Source of the DNA: Bacteroidota bacterium
GTDB lineage: Bacteria; Bacteroidota; Bacteroidia; M30B66
Length of the DNA stretch: 64,000 nt
Reading direction: 5' to 3'
NCBI GenBank assembly: GCA_027483445.1
Contig: JAIXUS010000018.1
Location: forward strand, 186,001-250,000
Below the pieces are notes generated by a model that saw only the letters and a list, made by a program, of their open reading frames with translations, had not been told where the DNA came from and did no database searches. This document shows positions 16,915-26,032 of this stretch, in pieces. The position numbers and the translations under genes are program-made. Positions within the stretch are counted from its first letter, which is position 1; every line of letters begins with the position of its first letter.

Positions 16915-19182
16915 TCAGCTTCTGGATTGGGCATCAACAACGGCCAAAGTGACCATATTCACAATTTCCCGAACCGAACTTCCCAACTGAAGTACGTGCA
17001 CGGGTTTCTTCATTCCGAGCAGGAAAGGACCAATGGCTTCTGACTCGCCAATTTCCTGCAACAGCTTGTAGGCAATATTTCCGGAGGCCAGGTTGGGAAA
17101 TATCAAGGTGTTTACCCGTTGGTTGACCAGTTTGGAGAAAGGGAACTGCTCCTTCAATAAGTCGTTGTTCAAGGCGAAATTGGCCTGAAGCTCTCCATCT
17201 ACAATCAAATCGGGGTGTTTATCATGCAGGATTTTCACCGCATCGCGAACCTTTACAGAGTCGGTGCCTTCTGCAGAGCCAAAATTGGCATAAGAAAGCA
17301 GGGCAATGCGTGGTTCAACATTCAGGTTTTTTATTGCTTGAGCTACCAAAACGGTTATTTCGGCCAGTTCTTCTGCACTAGGATTCATATTCACCGTGGT
17401 GTCGGCAAAGAAATACGGCCCTCTTTTGGTCATCATGATGTACAAACCGGCTACACGATTTACCCCATCACGAATGCCAATTACTTGCAGAGCAGGTCTG
17501 ATGGTATCGGGGTATTTTCGGGTGAGGCCAGAAATAAGGGCATCGGCATAACCGGTCTTTACCAACATGGAGCCGAAGTAATTTCGCTCACGCATGATTT
17601 TACGGGCCTCGAAGAAGTTGAATCCCCGGCGCTTGCGAAGCTCATAAAACAACTCCCCAAACTCAGTTACCTTTTGTAATTGTCCTTCATGGCGTGGGTC
17701 GATAATTTCCAGTCCGGAGATATTAATCCCGTATTCCTCGGCAATGACTTCAATTTTTTCTTTGTTCCCAAGAAGAATGGGAATGGCGATGCCTTCATGC
17801 TGGGCGATTTGTGCCGCCTTGAGAATTTTAAAGTGGTCGGCTTCTGCAAAAACAACTCTTTTCGGAGAGGTTTTGGCGCGGGTGCTGAGGCGATCCATTA
17901 AGGTATTGTCGCGCCCCATGCGTTGAATCAGGGTAAGCTTATATTCCTCCCAATCGTGAATGGGTGCCGATGCAACTCCAGAATCAATAGCGGCTTTAGC
18001 CACCGCCGGCGCTACGGTGGTAATCAATCTCGGGTCGAGCGGCTTGGGTATGATGTAATCGCGACCAAACTGTAAATTGGTCTTGTTGTAGGCCATGTTC
18101 ACACTTTCGGGAACAGGTTGTTTCGCCAATTCGGCAATGGCATAAACCGCAGCCAGCTTCATTTCCTCGTTAATGCAATTGGCCCTCACATCGAGTGCTC
18201 CACGGAAAATGAAGGGGAAACCCAATACATTATTAACCTGGTTGGGGAAGTCGGAACGACCTGTGGCCATGATGATATCGGGACGAGCTTCGGTGGCGTC
18301 GGGGTATGAAATCTCTGGATCCGGGTTCGCCAGGGCAAAAACAATGGCATTGGGCGCCATGGTGCGAATCATTTCTTTTGAAACGATATTGCCTTTCGAT
18401 AATCCAACGAAAACATCGGCATCAACCAGGGCTTCAGCAAGGGTTGTAAGATGAGTTTCGCGGGCAAACCTTTGCTTTTGGATGTCCAAGTCGGTTCTGT
18501 CGCTGCGAATCACGCCCGTACTATCGCACATGGTAAGGTTTTCAGGCTTCACGCCCAGCTGCAAATAGAGGCTTGCACAAGAGATGGCCGAAGCTCCCGC
18601 ACCGTTGAATACCACTTTCACTTCGCCGATTTGTTTATCGGCAAGTTCCAAGGCATTGAGCAAGGCCGACCCTGTTATGATCGCCGTTCCATGTTGGTCG
18701 TCGTGCATGATTGGAATTTTGAGTTCGGCTTTTAGCCTTTGCTCAATTTCGAAACACTCCGGCGCTTTTATGTCTTCAAGATTAATTCCGCCGAAGGTCG
18801 GCGAGATGGCTTTTACGGTATCTACAAAGCGATCGATATCGGAGGCATCTACTTCAATGTCAAACACATCGATATCGGCAAAAATTTTAAACAGTACCCC
18901 TTTCCCTTCCATTACGGGTTTAGAGGCTTCAGGACCAATATTCCCTAAGCCCAGCACTGCAGTTCCGTTTGAAATTACGGCTACCAAATTGCCTTTGGCG
19001 GTGTATTCATAAACCGACTCCGGCCTGGCGTGAATTTCCTTGCAAGGCTCGGCAACACCCGGCGAGTAAGCCAAGGAGAGGTCGAGTTGCGTAGAAGTAG
19101 GTTTTGTTGGGATGACTTCAACTTTTCCCGGTTTGCCTTTCGAATGGTAATCCAGGGCTTGCTTTTTTCTGTATTCGTCCAT
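16915..19182 (-). CDS. maeB: NADP-dependent malic enzyme with phosphotransacetylase-like domain
   Basis: 755 residues, typical of the long MaeB type. It decarboxylates malate to pyruvate with reduction of NADP+. The malic N-terminal domain (about 10-155) holds LSLAYSPGVAEPCKEI and MHDDQHGTAIITGSALLNAL. The NAD(P)-binding domain (about 165-405) has VVFNGAGASAISCASLYL and VFALANPDPEI. Residues about 425-745 resemble phosphate acetyltransferase (RVVFAEADHFKILKAA, GMKKPVHVLQLGSSVREIVNM) and are thought to be regulatory, responding to acetyl-CoA. It heads the unit that includes ruvA and sprA. Confidence 0.95.
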   Translation of the reverse strand: MDEYRKKQALDYHSKGKPGKVEVIPTKPTSTQLDLSLAYSPGVAEPCKEIHARPESVYEYTAKGNLVAVISNGTAVLGLGNIGPEASKPVMEGKGVLFKIFADIDVFDIEVDASDIDRFVDTVKAISPTFGGINLEDIKAPECFEIEQRLKAELKIPIMHDDQHGTAIITGSALLNALELADKQIGEVKVVFNGAGASAISCASLYLQLGVKPENLTMCDSTGVIRSDRTDLDIQKQRFARETHLTTLAEALVDADVFVGLSKGNIVSKEMIRTMAPNAIVFALANPDPEISYPDATEARPDIIMATGRSDFPNQVNNVLGFPFIFRGALDVRANCINEEMKLAAVYAIAELAKQPVPESVNMAYNKTNLQFGRDYIIPKPLDPRLITTVAPAVAKAAIDSGVASAPIHDWEEYKLTLIQRMGRDNTLMDRLSTRAKTSPKRVVFAEADHFKILKAAQIAQHEGIAIPILLGNKEKIEVIAEEYGINISGLEIIDPRHEGQLQKVTEFGELFYELRKRRGFNFFEARKIMRERNYFGSMLVKTGYADALISGLTRKYPDTIRPALQVIGIRDGVNRVAGLYIMMTKRGPYFFADTTVNMNPSAEELAEITVLVAQAIKNLNVEPRIALLSYANFGSAEGTDSVKVRDAVKILHDKHPDLIVDGELQANFALNNDLLKEQFPFSKLVNQRVNTLIFPNLASGNIAYKLLQEIGESEAIGPFLLGMKKPVHVLQLGSSVREIVNMVTLAVVDAQSRS

Positions 19183-19327
19183 AACTGTGCTATCCAGACT
19201 GATTGCTCAAACCGGTTTATACAAGTGGGCAAAAATACATGAAAAGGAGCGCGGCAACATGCTATCTTTTCAACAATTTGGCCTTATCAATGTCGATGGC
19301 TTTCGTTCGATTTCCTAGCGCTTTGTG

Positions 19328-19335
19328 TAGATTTG
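19328..19335 (+). promoter_or_regulatory. -7 element (TAGATTTG) upstream of the sirtuin gene
   Basis: Exact match to TAnnTTTG, 16 bases before the ATG at 19352. The -33 region is only weakly matched (TTCG near 19305). Confidence 0.45.
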
Positions 19336-19351
19336 AAACGATTTACAAACC

Positions 19352-20077
19352 ATGAAAACATCTTCGAAGCATGCCAACCGCCCCATGGTGGTGGTGTTAA
19401 CCGGGGCAGGGGTGAGTGCAGAAAGTGGAATTAAAACTTTCCGCGATAACAATGGCTTGTGGGAGGAGTACAATGTGATGGATGTGGCCACACCCGAAGC
19501 CTGGAAGGCAAATCCAGAACTGGTAACCCGTTTTTATAATTTGCGTCGCGTACAATTGGGCACTGTAAAACCGAATCCTGCTCATCAGGCTTTAGCCGAG
19601 CTGGAAAAACATTTTCCAGTGCAGATTATCACCCAGAATGTCGACGATCTTCACGAACGTGCAGGTTCATCGGCAGTAATGCATTTGCACGGCGAGCTCA
19701 CCAAAATGAGGTCAACAGTTTATCCGGCTGATGTTTATGATGTCGGGTATCGCGAAGTGGAGGCCGACGCCCGCTGCGCCAAAGGAACTGTTTTGCGTCC
19801 ACATATTGTCTGGTTTGGCGAAGAGGTCCCCCTCATTTCAGAGGCCGTGGAGTGGGTGAGTAAAGCCGATATCCTGTTGGTTATCGGAACCTCCTTAAAC
19901 GTTTATCCTGCGGCTGGTTTGCTCCACTATGCCCCTCGCCGGAGCGAAAAATATTTAATCGATCCCGGTGAGCACAATCCAGGTGGCATTCCGGGGCTTG
20001 TTTTCATCCAGGAACGTGCTGGAGTGGCCATGCCATTGCTGGCTGAAAAGCTTATTCGTAAATATGCGGATGACTAA
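19352..20077 (+). CDS. Sir2-family NAD-dependent protein deacylase
   Basis: 241 residues. Motifs are VVLTGAGVSAESGIKTFRD (about 15-32, NAD binding), TQNVDDLHERAG, HLHGEL with catalytic His113, and LRPHIVWFGE. The FYNLRR segment gives the Tyr62-x-x-Arg65 pair that marks class III sirtuins with desuccinylase-type specificity. The usual zinc-binding CxxC after LHGEL is absent (KMRSTVYPAD) and only one Cys follows. I recall that as common in Bacteroidota sirtuins. The stop overlaps that of the convergent downstream gene by 4 bases. It is probably a metabolic deacylase; the exact acyl preference is inferred. Confidence 0.92.
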   Translation: MKTSSKHANRPMVVVLTGAGVSAESGIKTFRDNNGLWEEYNVMDVATPEAWKANPELVTRFYNLRRVQLGTVKPNPAHQALAELEKHFPVQIITQNVDDLHERAGSSAVMHLHGELTKMRSTVYPADVYDVGYREVEADARCAKGTVLRPHIVWFGEEVPLISEAVEWVSKADILLVIGTSLNVYPAAGLLHYAPRRSEKYLIDPGEHNPGGIPGLVFIQERAGVAMPLLAEKLIRKYADD

Positions 20078-20916
20078 TTGGGAACCGCAGTCTGAAGAAT
20101 AGCCTGATACACCTTGTCCTGCTTGCTTTTTTTCTTGTTCTCGGCGATTCCCGCCGCCCGGTTATATCCGCCCACATAATACCGTTGAATCCAAGGAACA
20201 ACTGCTACCATCGCATCAACCAGCGAGTAATTAATGGCTACAATAAAACCAATGGTGAAAAATCCGCCGGTTAGCAGCAACGAATTAAGTCCATTTTTTA
20301 TGTCGCCCGCGTAAAACTGACCAAGACCGGGGAGGAAAATACTCATCAGTTTCGCCTTCTTGGGATCGGGGTGCTTAATCGATTCTAAGGCATTAAACAG
20401 ACTATCAATTTGGGCCATTCGATTTTTCGCCTCCGGCGGGATGGCCTGGCGAAAGTGTATACGACTGTCGGTAAAATTCTGAATGTTGAAATAGCTTACA
20501 CCCAGCAGAAATTCACGGGCCTGAATGAGGCTGTCGGGCAATGCATCGCTCATTCCCAGCAATTCGATGAGGGCGAGTTGAAAATCTTCGTTTCGAATTT
20601 GAGCCGATGCCTTGAAAAGTGTATTCCTTCCAATTACAACCTCATCGATCGCAGTCTGGGTGGCAGAACCAAAGTACCGAGCGGCTTGCTCAAATTGTGA
20701 GGCCCGATTGGCAATCTGTCCGAGCATCTCAAAAGCTTCAGCATCGTATTTTCCTTGTCCGAAAAAGATTGCCCTTTCAAGTGCCAGCGACGCCGTCTGG
20801 TCATTGCCCAATAGGAAGTTCGTCTTTCCCAACTGAAAAGTTTCTTCCAGGTTTTGGCCTTGTAATCCGACCTGCGCAAGGAAACTAAGGATGAGCCCAA
20901 AAACGATTCTCAACAT
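20074..20916 (-). CDS. TPR and PGxGQxYAG membrane protein (DUF5683-like), paralogue of the next gene upstream
   Basis: 280 residues from ATG at 20916, which begins a signal peptide (MLRIVFGLILSFLAQVGLQG). Residues about 25-190 are helical with TPR character (LERAIFFGQGKYDAEAFEMLGQIA, FEQAARYFGSA). Residues about 195-250 contain MSIFLPGLGQFYAGDIKNGL and two hydrophobic segments, a motif shared with the upstream gene (IIPGSGKWYAGEKKDA). The two genes therefore look like diverged tandem duplicates. The ATG lies inside the upstream gene (32-base overlap), the last member of a five-gene envelope cluster with a YidD-like protein. Function is unknown; a role in membrane assembly is only suggested by the neighbour. 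Confidence 0.75.
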   Translation of the reverse strand: MLRIVFGLILSFLAQVGLQGQNLEETFQLGKTNFLLGNDQTASLALERAIFFGQGKYDAEAFEMLGQIANRASQFEQAARYFGSATQTAIDEVVIGRNTLFKASAQIRNEDFQLALIELLGMSDALPDSLIQAREFLLGVSYFNIQNFTDSRIHFRQAIPPEAKNRMAQIDSLFNALESIKHPDPKKAKLMSIFLPGLGQFYAGDIKNGLNSLLLTGGFFTIGFIVAINYSLVDAMVAVVPWIQRYYVGGYNRAAGIAENKKKSKQDKVYQAILQTAVPN

Positions 20917-21718
20917 CGGTATGAATACTTTTCCATTTTCGGTCGTTGTACCTTTTCGTGCTTCGGGCCGCCCCATAAATATTGCCCAGGTAAAATCCGG
21001 CACCTAATCCGGCAGAAATCCAGCCGTACGCCGATTTCGTTCCCTTGTCGTTAAAGCCTCTCCAGGCCTGGTAGGCCATCACACCTATGGTGACAAACCC
21101 AATAACAGCATCTTTTTTCTCGCCGGCGTACCATTTCCCGCTTCCCGGAATAATGGCCGACATTACAGCGGCAAGTGCCGGTTTTTTGAGTCGAAGGGCT
21201 GAGGCTTGTTCCTGGCTTTTGCGCAAAGGACTAAACATTGAGTCGACCGGCATTTCATAGATGGCTGCAATGGAGGCAGCCGTTTTGCGTTGCATCAGCA
21301 GCGACCAGCCTTGGTAATACGCCTTCACATTCGGCTTTATTCTGGAAGCGTCGCTCATGAATTGTGCCGCCTGCTCGAACTGTCCGGAGCGAATCAACGA
21401 CCAACACAGCAGGTGATCAATGCGCTGAATCGGTTTTGGCGCAGTGGCCTGGATTTGATTCATTCTTCGAATGGCCAGCGGGAAATCGTTTTGGAGCAGG
21501 TAGCTCTCAGCCAACTCAATTTTAAGACTATCGGAATCGGGGTGCATGAATGCCAATCGTTCCAATTCTGCAGTGGCCAGCACAAACTGCCCCGACTGCT
21601 TAAGGTATCGGGCAAAGGCGGCCGAATTTTCGGCATCGTAGAGGTTTTGGCTTTGCAGGGGATTACACCAGATAAACCCAAACAGCGTCGCAACAATAAA
21701 ACGAGAGCAGTGTGGCAT
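20885..21718 (-). CDS. TPR and PGxGxxYAG membrane protein, paralogue of the downstream gene
   Basis: 277 residues from ATG at 21718. A longer in-frame start at 21889 is rejected because it precedes a proper signal peptide (FIVATLFGFIWCNPLQSQ) and runs across the YidD-like gene. Residues about 30-190 are TPR-like (YLKQSGQFVLATAELERLAFMHPDS, SGQFEQAAQFMSDAS). Residues about 200-265 hold SAIIPGSGKWYAGEKKDAVIGF and two hydrophobic stretches. It starts 2 bases after the stop of the YidD-like gene, so the two are very likely co-translated. It has no enzymatic motifs. This and the following gene are paralogues. Confidence 0.75.
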   Translation of the reverse strand: MPHCSRFIVATLFGFIWCNPLQSQNLYDAENSAAFARYLKQSGQFVLATAELERLAFMHPDSDSLKIELAESYLLQNDFPLAIRRMNQIQATAPKPIQRIDHLLCWSLIRSGQFEQAAQFMSDASRIKPNVKAYYQGWSLLMQRKTAASIAAIYEMPVDSMFSPLRKSQEQASALRLKKPALAAVMSAIIPGSGKWYAGEKKDAVIGFVTIGVMAYQAWRGFNDKGTKSAYGWISAGLGAGFYLGNIYGAARSTKRYNDRKWKSIHTDVENRFWAHP

Positions 21719-21720
21719 AT

Positions 21721-22095
21721 TTACGGATGGTCGATGAGCAGCATCCGTTCCGGATCGATGGTGTAGAGTTCCGGACTCATGCCATTGCAACGCTGGAGTC
21801 GATCGAGGGTGGCAAGCATACCCAGTAAAGCCCCGTGCTTTTTGACGGCCAGCAAACCAAATTCGGAGCAAGATGGGTGAAACGTACACTTGTTGAAGTC
21901 TTGAGAGGAGAAGGCAAACTTGTAAAAGAGGAAAAGTCCTGAGAACACCATTTGGATTTCGTTGGTATTGTTTTTTGCAGCCTGATATTTCACGGGCTCA
22001 ACAGGATGGTGGTACAAGCCTGAATAATGATTGTCGTCGATAAGTTGGGCCTGAAGGGTGCTACTTAGCAGGCACAGGAAAATTATAGATTTCAT
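21721..22095 (-). CDS. Secreted YidD-like protein (membrane protein insertion efficiency factor family)
   Basis: 124 residues. The YidD signature is clear in the second half: FYKFAFSSQDFNKCTFHPSCSEFG, then AVKKHGALLGMLATLDRLQRC (family pattern CRF.PTCS.Y...A...HG...G......R..RC). Unlike ordinary YidD (about 70-85 residues, cytosolic face, next to rnpA/yidC), this one has a signal peptide (MKSIIFLCLLSSTLQAQ), an added N-terminal region and a C-terminal tail. It overlaps the gene before it by 35 bases and is followed 2 bases later by a TPR membrane protein, so it belongs to an envelope cluster and is probably a second, specialised copy. The conserved Cys residues would be periplasmic. Confidence 0.82.
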   Translation of the reverse strand: MKSIIFLCLLSSTLQAQLIDDNHYSGLYHHPVEPVKYQAAKNNTNEIQMVFSGLFLFYKFAFSSQDFNKCTFHPSCSEFGLLAVKKHGALLGMLATLDRLQRCNGMSPELYTIDPERMLLIDHP

Positions 22096-22777
22096 TTTCT
22101 CCGTTCTCGTTCACCTTCAGGTTTTTGAAGGTAGAAATTTTCGTGCTTTTTCCGCTTTGGGTTCCGGTTGCGGATACCGGATAAATAATCTCGGTGATTT
22201 CTTCGGGGAATGCGATTCCACCAGACTTCAGCATGCCTTTGAACAGTTGCTTTTTCAATAGCTCATTTTTGGGCGAATAGAAGGCAATTCCGTAAAGCTG
22301 GTTGTTTTTCCGGGAGATTACCACATTTCCCATGGCCTTTTTTAGGCGTTCATCAGGAATCCATGTTGTGATAACCTGGTCGGCGTCTTTTTTGACTTCA
22401 CCGGCTTTGTAGAATGATTTTTCAAGACCGAAGTTGCCCAGGTTGTTGCTCAAAGCGTAGTCGAAAATAGTCGAACTGGGAAGCATAGGAATAAATTGCT
22501 TCCCAACCAGTTTTCCATTTACGATTTTGTGAAAAATGGTATCGGTGATTACCCAGGTTTCTTTTTCTGGGAAACGCACCTGGTACACCAATTTTTTATG
22601 GGTACGGTCGTAATATACTGTTCCCAGGGTGAGGCTCATTTGCCCGTTTTGGTTTTTTTCCTTGATGCTGAAATCAGCCTTCATCCTAAAACGATGTTGC
22701 CCAATACTAAGATTGGGCAACATCATCAAAAAGATTAAAAGTGATCCTGCACCGGAAAGAATCCGGCTCAACTTCAT
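22061..22777 (-). CDS. Exported protein, possible LolA-fold lipoprotein carrier-like
   Basis: 238 residues with a signal peptide (LLIFLMMLPNLSIG). The mature region has the beta-rich LolA-like layout: ADFSIKEKNQNGQMSLTLGTVYYDR, then KLVYQVRFPEKETWVITDT (strand resembling PgrfrweyxxPxxxxlvsdG) and a late VVISRKNNQLYGIAFYSP strand. LolA-fold proteins carry lipids or lipoproteins across the periplasm. The similarity is by pattern only, so the assignment is tentative. The gene lies 9 bases after the gene at 22787 and overlaps the YidD-like gene. Confidence 0.55.
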   Translation of the reverse strand: MKLSRILSGAGSLLIFLMMLPNLSIGQHRFRMKADFSIKEKNQNGQMSLTLGTVYYDRTHKKLVYQVRFPEKETWVITDTIFHKIVNGKLVGKQFIPMLPSSTIFDYALSNNLGNFGLEKSFYKAGEVKKDADQVITTWIPDERLKKAMGNVVISRKNNQLYGIAFYSPKNELLKKQLFKGMLKSGGIAFPEEITEIIYPVSATGTQSGKSTKISTFKNLKVNENGENEIYNFPVPAK

Positions 22778-22786
22778 AGGCTTGAC

Positions 22787-23233
22787 TTAGAAGAACAGGA
22801 ATGCGTTTCCGGCTACGAGTACCCAGAATACCCACCACAACAGGTAAAGACCACCTGAAACGGCGCATCCAATAAAGGCTTTCTTGGTCTCGTCGCGGTC
22901 ATCGGCAACAAAGTAAACCAAAGCAACACCCGCTACGTTAAAGCAGAAACCCCAAAGGAAAGAAGGAATTCCGAGTGGTGGTTCGCCCATGGTTGACAAA
23001 GTTCCCAATACGTCGCCAGAGTTAACTACATTGGCAGTGAGTGGATTGTCAGTGCCCATCTCAGAGAGTGTAACGCCTTCATTCGCATTTACAAACTGCT
23101 CAAGTTCATTGAGTTGAGCAAATTCCGCATTGATTTCCTGTTCGTCAACCTGAAATAATTCAGCGTTGGTATTCGCGAAGCCAAAGTTGCAGGCTACAGC
23201 AAGAACAGCACTAAAGAGTACTTTTTTGATCAT
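22787..23233 (-). CDS. Small exported membrane protein of unknown function
   Basis: 148 residues. A signal peptide (VLFSAVLAVACNFGFA) leads into an acidic region (about 20-65) and then a proline-containing stretch with two hydrophobic segments: IPSFLWGFCFNVAGVALVYFVADD and FIGCAVSGGLYLLWWVFWVLVAG. The DDRDETKKA linker between them faces one side of the membrane. I recall similar short proteins in other Bacteroidota but no named domain. It is the first gene of the five-gene cluster ending at 20074. Confidence 0.65.
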   Translation of the reverse strand: MIKKVLFSAVLAVACNFGFANTNAELFQVDEQEINAEFAQLNELEQFVNANEGVTLSEMGTDNPLTANVVNSGDVLGTLSTMGEPPLGIPSFLWGFCFNVAGVALVYFVADDRDETKKAFIGCAVSGGLYLLWWVFWVLVAGNAFLFF

Positions 23234-23392
23234 GGTATGTTAGCTTTATTGTTCCAAGGGCAAATATAGGTTTTCAGTTAGCTTGAGCAACTTTTGTAAT
23301 TGTTTTTGCTGAATCTGATTCGGTTTTTATCAACGAATCAATAACTATTTTGGAGTAAATCAATTGATAATCAAAAAGGTCTGTTGTGTATA

Positions 23393-25660
23393 TCAACTTT
23401 CTTTTTTCTTTTTTCGGTAATGCCTTCCATACACACTTAACACCAAAACAGGCATGAGAATGAGCTCAGCCAACAGTGCAATTACTAAGGTGAGTGAGAT
23501 GAGCAATCCTACATAAAAGGTCGATTTGAAATCGCTGAGCATCAGGGTAGAAAAGCCTGAGGCGATGACCATGGCGGTGAGAATCATGGCTTTTCCGGTC
23601 GACAAAAAGGTGATGCGCAAGGCCATCGGGAGGCTGTAGCCCTTTTCAAGCTCGATTTTGAGTCGGCTAATTACGTGGAGGGTATCATCGACGGCGATGC
23701 CAAAGGCAATGGAGAAAATGATGGATATTGTTACTTTCATTTCAACGCCGGCGAAGCCCATAATTCCGGCAATAACAAACAGCGGAACAATGTTGGGTAG
23801 CACGCTGAGTACCATCATTCGCCATGAGCGGAAGATTAGCCAGATAATGAGCATAAGCACCGCAATATCGAGGCTTAGTCCCTCGAGCATGTTTTGAGTG
23901 AGGTAAAGATTGCTTTTGTCAATCAGGTCGGAGCTTCCGGTAATTCTATAATCTATAGTCGAATTTGGCAGTTTGCCCAAAAAAGCAAGCAGGCTGTCGT
24001 TTTTGAGTTCAACCGCTTTACTGCCTTTTTCTTTCAGCCTTCCGGCCATGCGCCCATATTCGCCATTGGTTGTAATAAGCTGACGAACAGCCTTCTCTTT
24101 AAGGTAGGGCTTTATTTTTTTAAGTAAACTATCGTGTTCAGCCTGCGATCCGGGCAGTCTGTTCCATTCCGGAAGGCCATCATGAACCGCCTGATTCATC
24201 AACCGAAGGAACGACAGCGGACTCACCAGACCGCCAATATGCATTGTATCGATGAGGTATTGCTCTGTTTTTCGAAGCTCCTCTGTGGAATTCCAGCTTA
24301 AAATGCCCTGCTTTTCCTCACTTTTTAATGAAAGTTCAAAACCTCTGACTCCACCAAAATGGGCATCGAAAAACTCAAACTCCTTTTTTATGGGGTCGTC
24401 TGGCTTGAGATCATCCAAGACAGAGTTGTTGATTTCAATCCGGCTAATTCCCCATAGCGACAGCACAATAACAACTGCTGTCCCGGCCAAAATTTGCATT
24501 GGGTAGCGATACACCTTCATCAACAGCTTGCGCAATGCCCGATCCCACTTTTCGTTGACCGTGTGGATTTTAAACCGATTGGGGTTTTTCACCCTGAGCA
24601 ACATCCAGGGTAAAATGGTAATCGATAAAAGATACGCAACCACTACACCAACAGCTGTGTAAGTTCCAAAATCACGAATGGGCTGAATGTCGGTAGTGTT
24701 TAGAGTTAGAAAGGCCACTGCTGTAGAGATGCAGGTGAGAAAAGTGGCAAATCCAACTTCTTTCAGCGCCAGCTTAATGGCATTTACCTTTTCGTGTCCT
24801 TCGTCGATTTTTTCATAGAACTGGCTGGCAATGTGTATGACGTCAGACATCCCCACCACAAACAAAATGCAGGGCATAAGAATAATCATGATGTCGATGG
24901 ATTTACCGGTAACCGTCATGATGCCGATGGTCCACGCGATCGACAAAACGACCACCAACACCGGCACTACTACGCCCCAAGCATTTCGGAAGGTAAACCA
25001 TAGGAAAATAACCACCAGCACAGCGGCCAGCGACATAAACAGCATGAGCTCGTAGCGGGTTTTGTAGAGGTAAGCTTGTTCTGACTTTATTTTACCGGTT
25101 ACCTTAATTTCGTCGAACCCCAGATTTTGGATGCTTGATTCTACAGCATCAAGAAGGGAGTCGGCAGCCGATTTTTCGAGCTGCTCGTCGTGGAAAACAT
25201 AAACACACAGTGCTTTTTGATCGTTCGAAACGAGATTGCCATACACTTCCGGATAATTGGCCAGTTGTGGGAGGTCGAGCTGGAGGAGTGAATCGGCCTC
25301 GAACCGCAGCAATGGAATTTGGATGACGCCAAATGAGTTGATTATGGGAGTTTCGGCCGTTGTAAGGCTATTCACTCTTTTTACATGTGGCAATGCGCTG
25401 AGTTGAAGGCTAAGCCGGTGTGCCTTTCGAAGGCTTGCCGTGTCGAGTACGCCCTTCTCATTGAGCAGACCAATCATGAGGAAGTCGTTGTCGCCTCCAA
25501 AACGTTCACGATGGGCAAAGTAGAACTCGGCTTCGTCACTTTCAACCGGGAAGAAGTGTTCGAAGTTGTAGTCGAACTTCAGGTTCATTGCCGATACAAT
25601 CAGCCATACTGTTGTTATGGCGATGGCGATAATTGATAAATTCAGAACCCGGTTAAACAT
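23393..25660 (-). CDS. RND/MMPL-family transporter
   Basis: 755 residues in the two-fold layout of the family: a first transmembrane helix (about 8-28), a periplasmic loop, a block of helices (about 205-355), a second single helix near 390, a second loop, and a final block (about 590-745). FGIAVDDTLHVISRLK in the second block carries the acidic residues of the proton relay, and VVGMSDVIHIASQF is the equivalent in the first. Single-gene transporters of this type export lipids or hydrophobic compounds (HpnN-like) or assist protein translocation. No membrane-fusion partner is next to it, and the substrate cannot be told. The next gene, crcB, is separated by 6 bases and translated before it. Confidence 0.88.
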   Translation of the reverse strand: MFNRVLNLSIIAIAITTVWLIVSAMNLKFDYNFEHFFPVESDEAEFYFAHRERFGGDNDFLMIGLLNEKGVLDTASLRKAHRLSLQLSALPHVKRVNSLTTAETPIINSFGVIQIPLLRFEADSLLQLDLPQLANYPEVYGNLVSNDQKALCVYVFHDEQLEKSAADSLLDAVESSIQNLGFDEIKVTGKIKSEQAYLYKTRYELMLFMSLAAVLVVIFLWFTFRNAWGVVVPVLVVVLSIAWTIGIMTVTGKSIDIMIILMPCILFVVGMSDVIHIASQFYEKIDEGHEKVNAIKLALKEVGFATFLTCISTAVAFLTLNTTDIQPIRDFGTYTAVGVVVAYLLSITILPWMLLRVKNPNRFKIHTVNEKWDRALRKLLMKVYRYPMQILAGTAVVIVLSLWGISRIEINNSVLDDLKPDDPIKKEFEFFDAHFGGVRGFELSLKSEEKQGILSWNSTEELRKTEQYLIDTMHIGGLVSPLSFLRLMNQAVHDGLPEWNRLPGSQAEHDSLLKKIKPYLKEKAVRQLITTNGEYGRMAGRLKEKGSKAVELKNDSLLAFLGKLPNSTIDYRITGSSDLIDKSNLYLTQNMLEGLSLDIAVLMLIIWLIFRSWRMMVLSVLPNIVPLFVIAGIMGFAGVEMKVTISIIFSIAFGIAVDDTLHVISRLKIELEKGYSLPMALRITFLSTGKAMILTAMVIASGFSTLMLSDFKSTFYVGLLISLTLVIALLAELILMPVLVLSVYGRHYRKKKKES

Positions 25661-25666
25661 CTGTGC

Positions 25667-26032
25667 TTACTTCTTCAATGCCCAAATAACAACGACTGTG
25701 CACAACACAACACTTAATGTAATGTTGATTAATGCCCAAAGAATTTCGCCTTGCCTGATGAGTTGTGCGGTTTCGAGGCTAAACGTAGAAAAAGTGCTTA
25801 AGCCACCACAGAATCCGGTAAGGATCATCAGGCGAACGCCTTCCGAAATGCCATCACCCTGAAACACCTTTAACCAAACAGCAACGATAAGGCAGGCCAT
25901 TGCGTTTGCAGCCAGCGTAGCCGCCGGTAAACTGCCTGTTGAGCGGTTTTGGATTGCCACTGAAAGGCCATAACGAACCAGACTTCCTGCCCCACCGCCT
26001 AGAAAGACGTAGAGAAATGAGCTCCATTTCAT
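25667..26032 (-). CDS. crcB: Fluoride-specific ion channel
   Basis: 121 residues with four hydrophobic segments, the size of one Fluc/CrcB subunit. The motifs GGGAGSLVRYGLS (about 12-24) and LTGFCGGLSTFSTFS (about 71-85) are diagnostic; the latter supplies the central sodium site and the Phe box of the dimeric fluoride pore. It exports fluoride from the cytosol. Its ATG overlaps the stop of the PAP2 gene by 4 bases (ATGA). No fluoride riboswitch could be expected between them because there is no gap. Confidence 0.93.
   Translation of the reverse strand: MKWSSFLYVFLGGGAGSLVRYGLSVAIQNRSTGSLPAATLAANAMACLIVAVWLKVFQGDGISEGVRLMILTGFCGGLSTFSTFSLETAQLIRQGEILWALINITLSVVLCTVVVIWALKK

Noticed and set aside
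25667-26032. Fluoride riboswitch for crcB
   Set aside because: crcB starts inside the preceding gene's stop codon, leaving no leader for a riboswitch.
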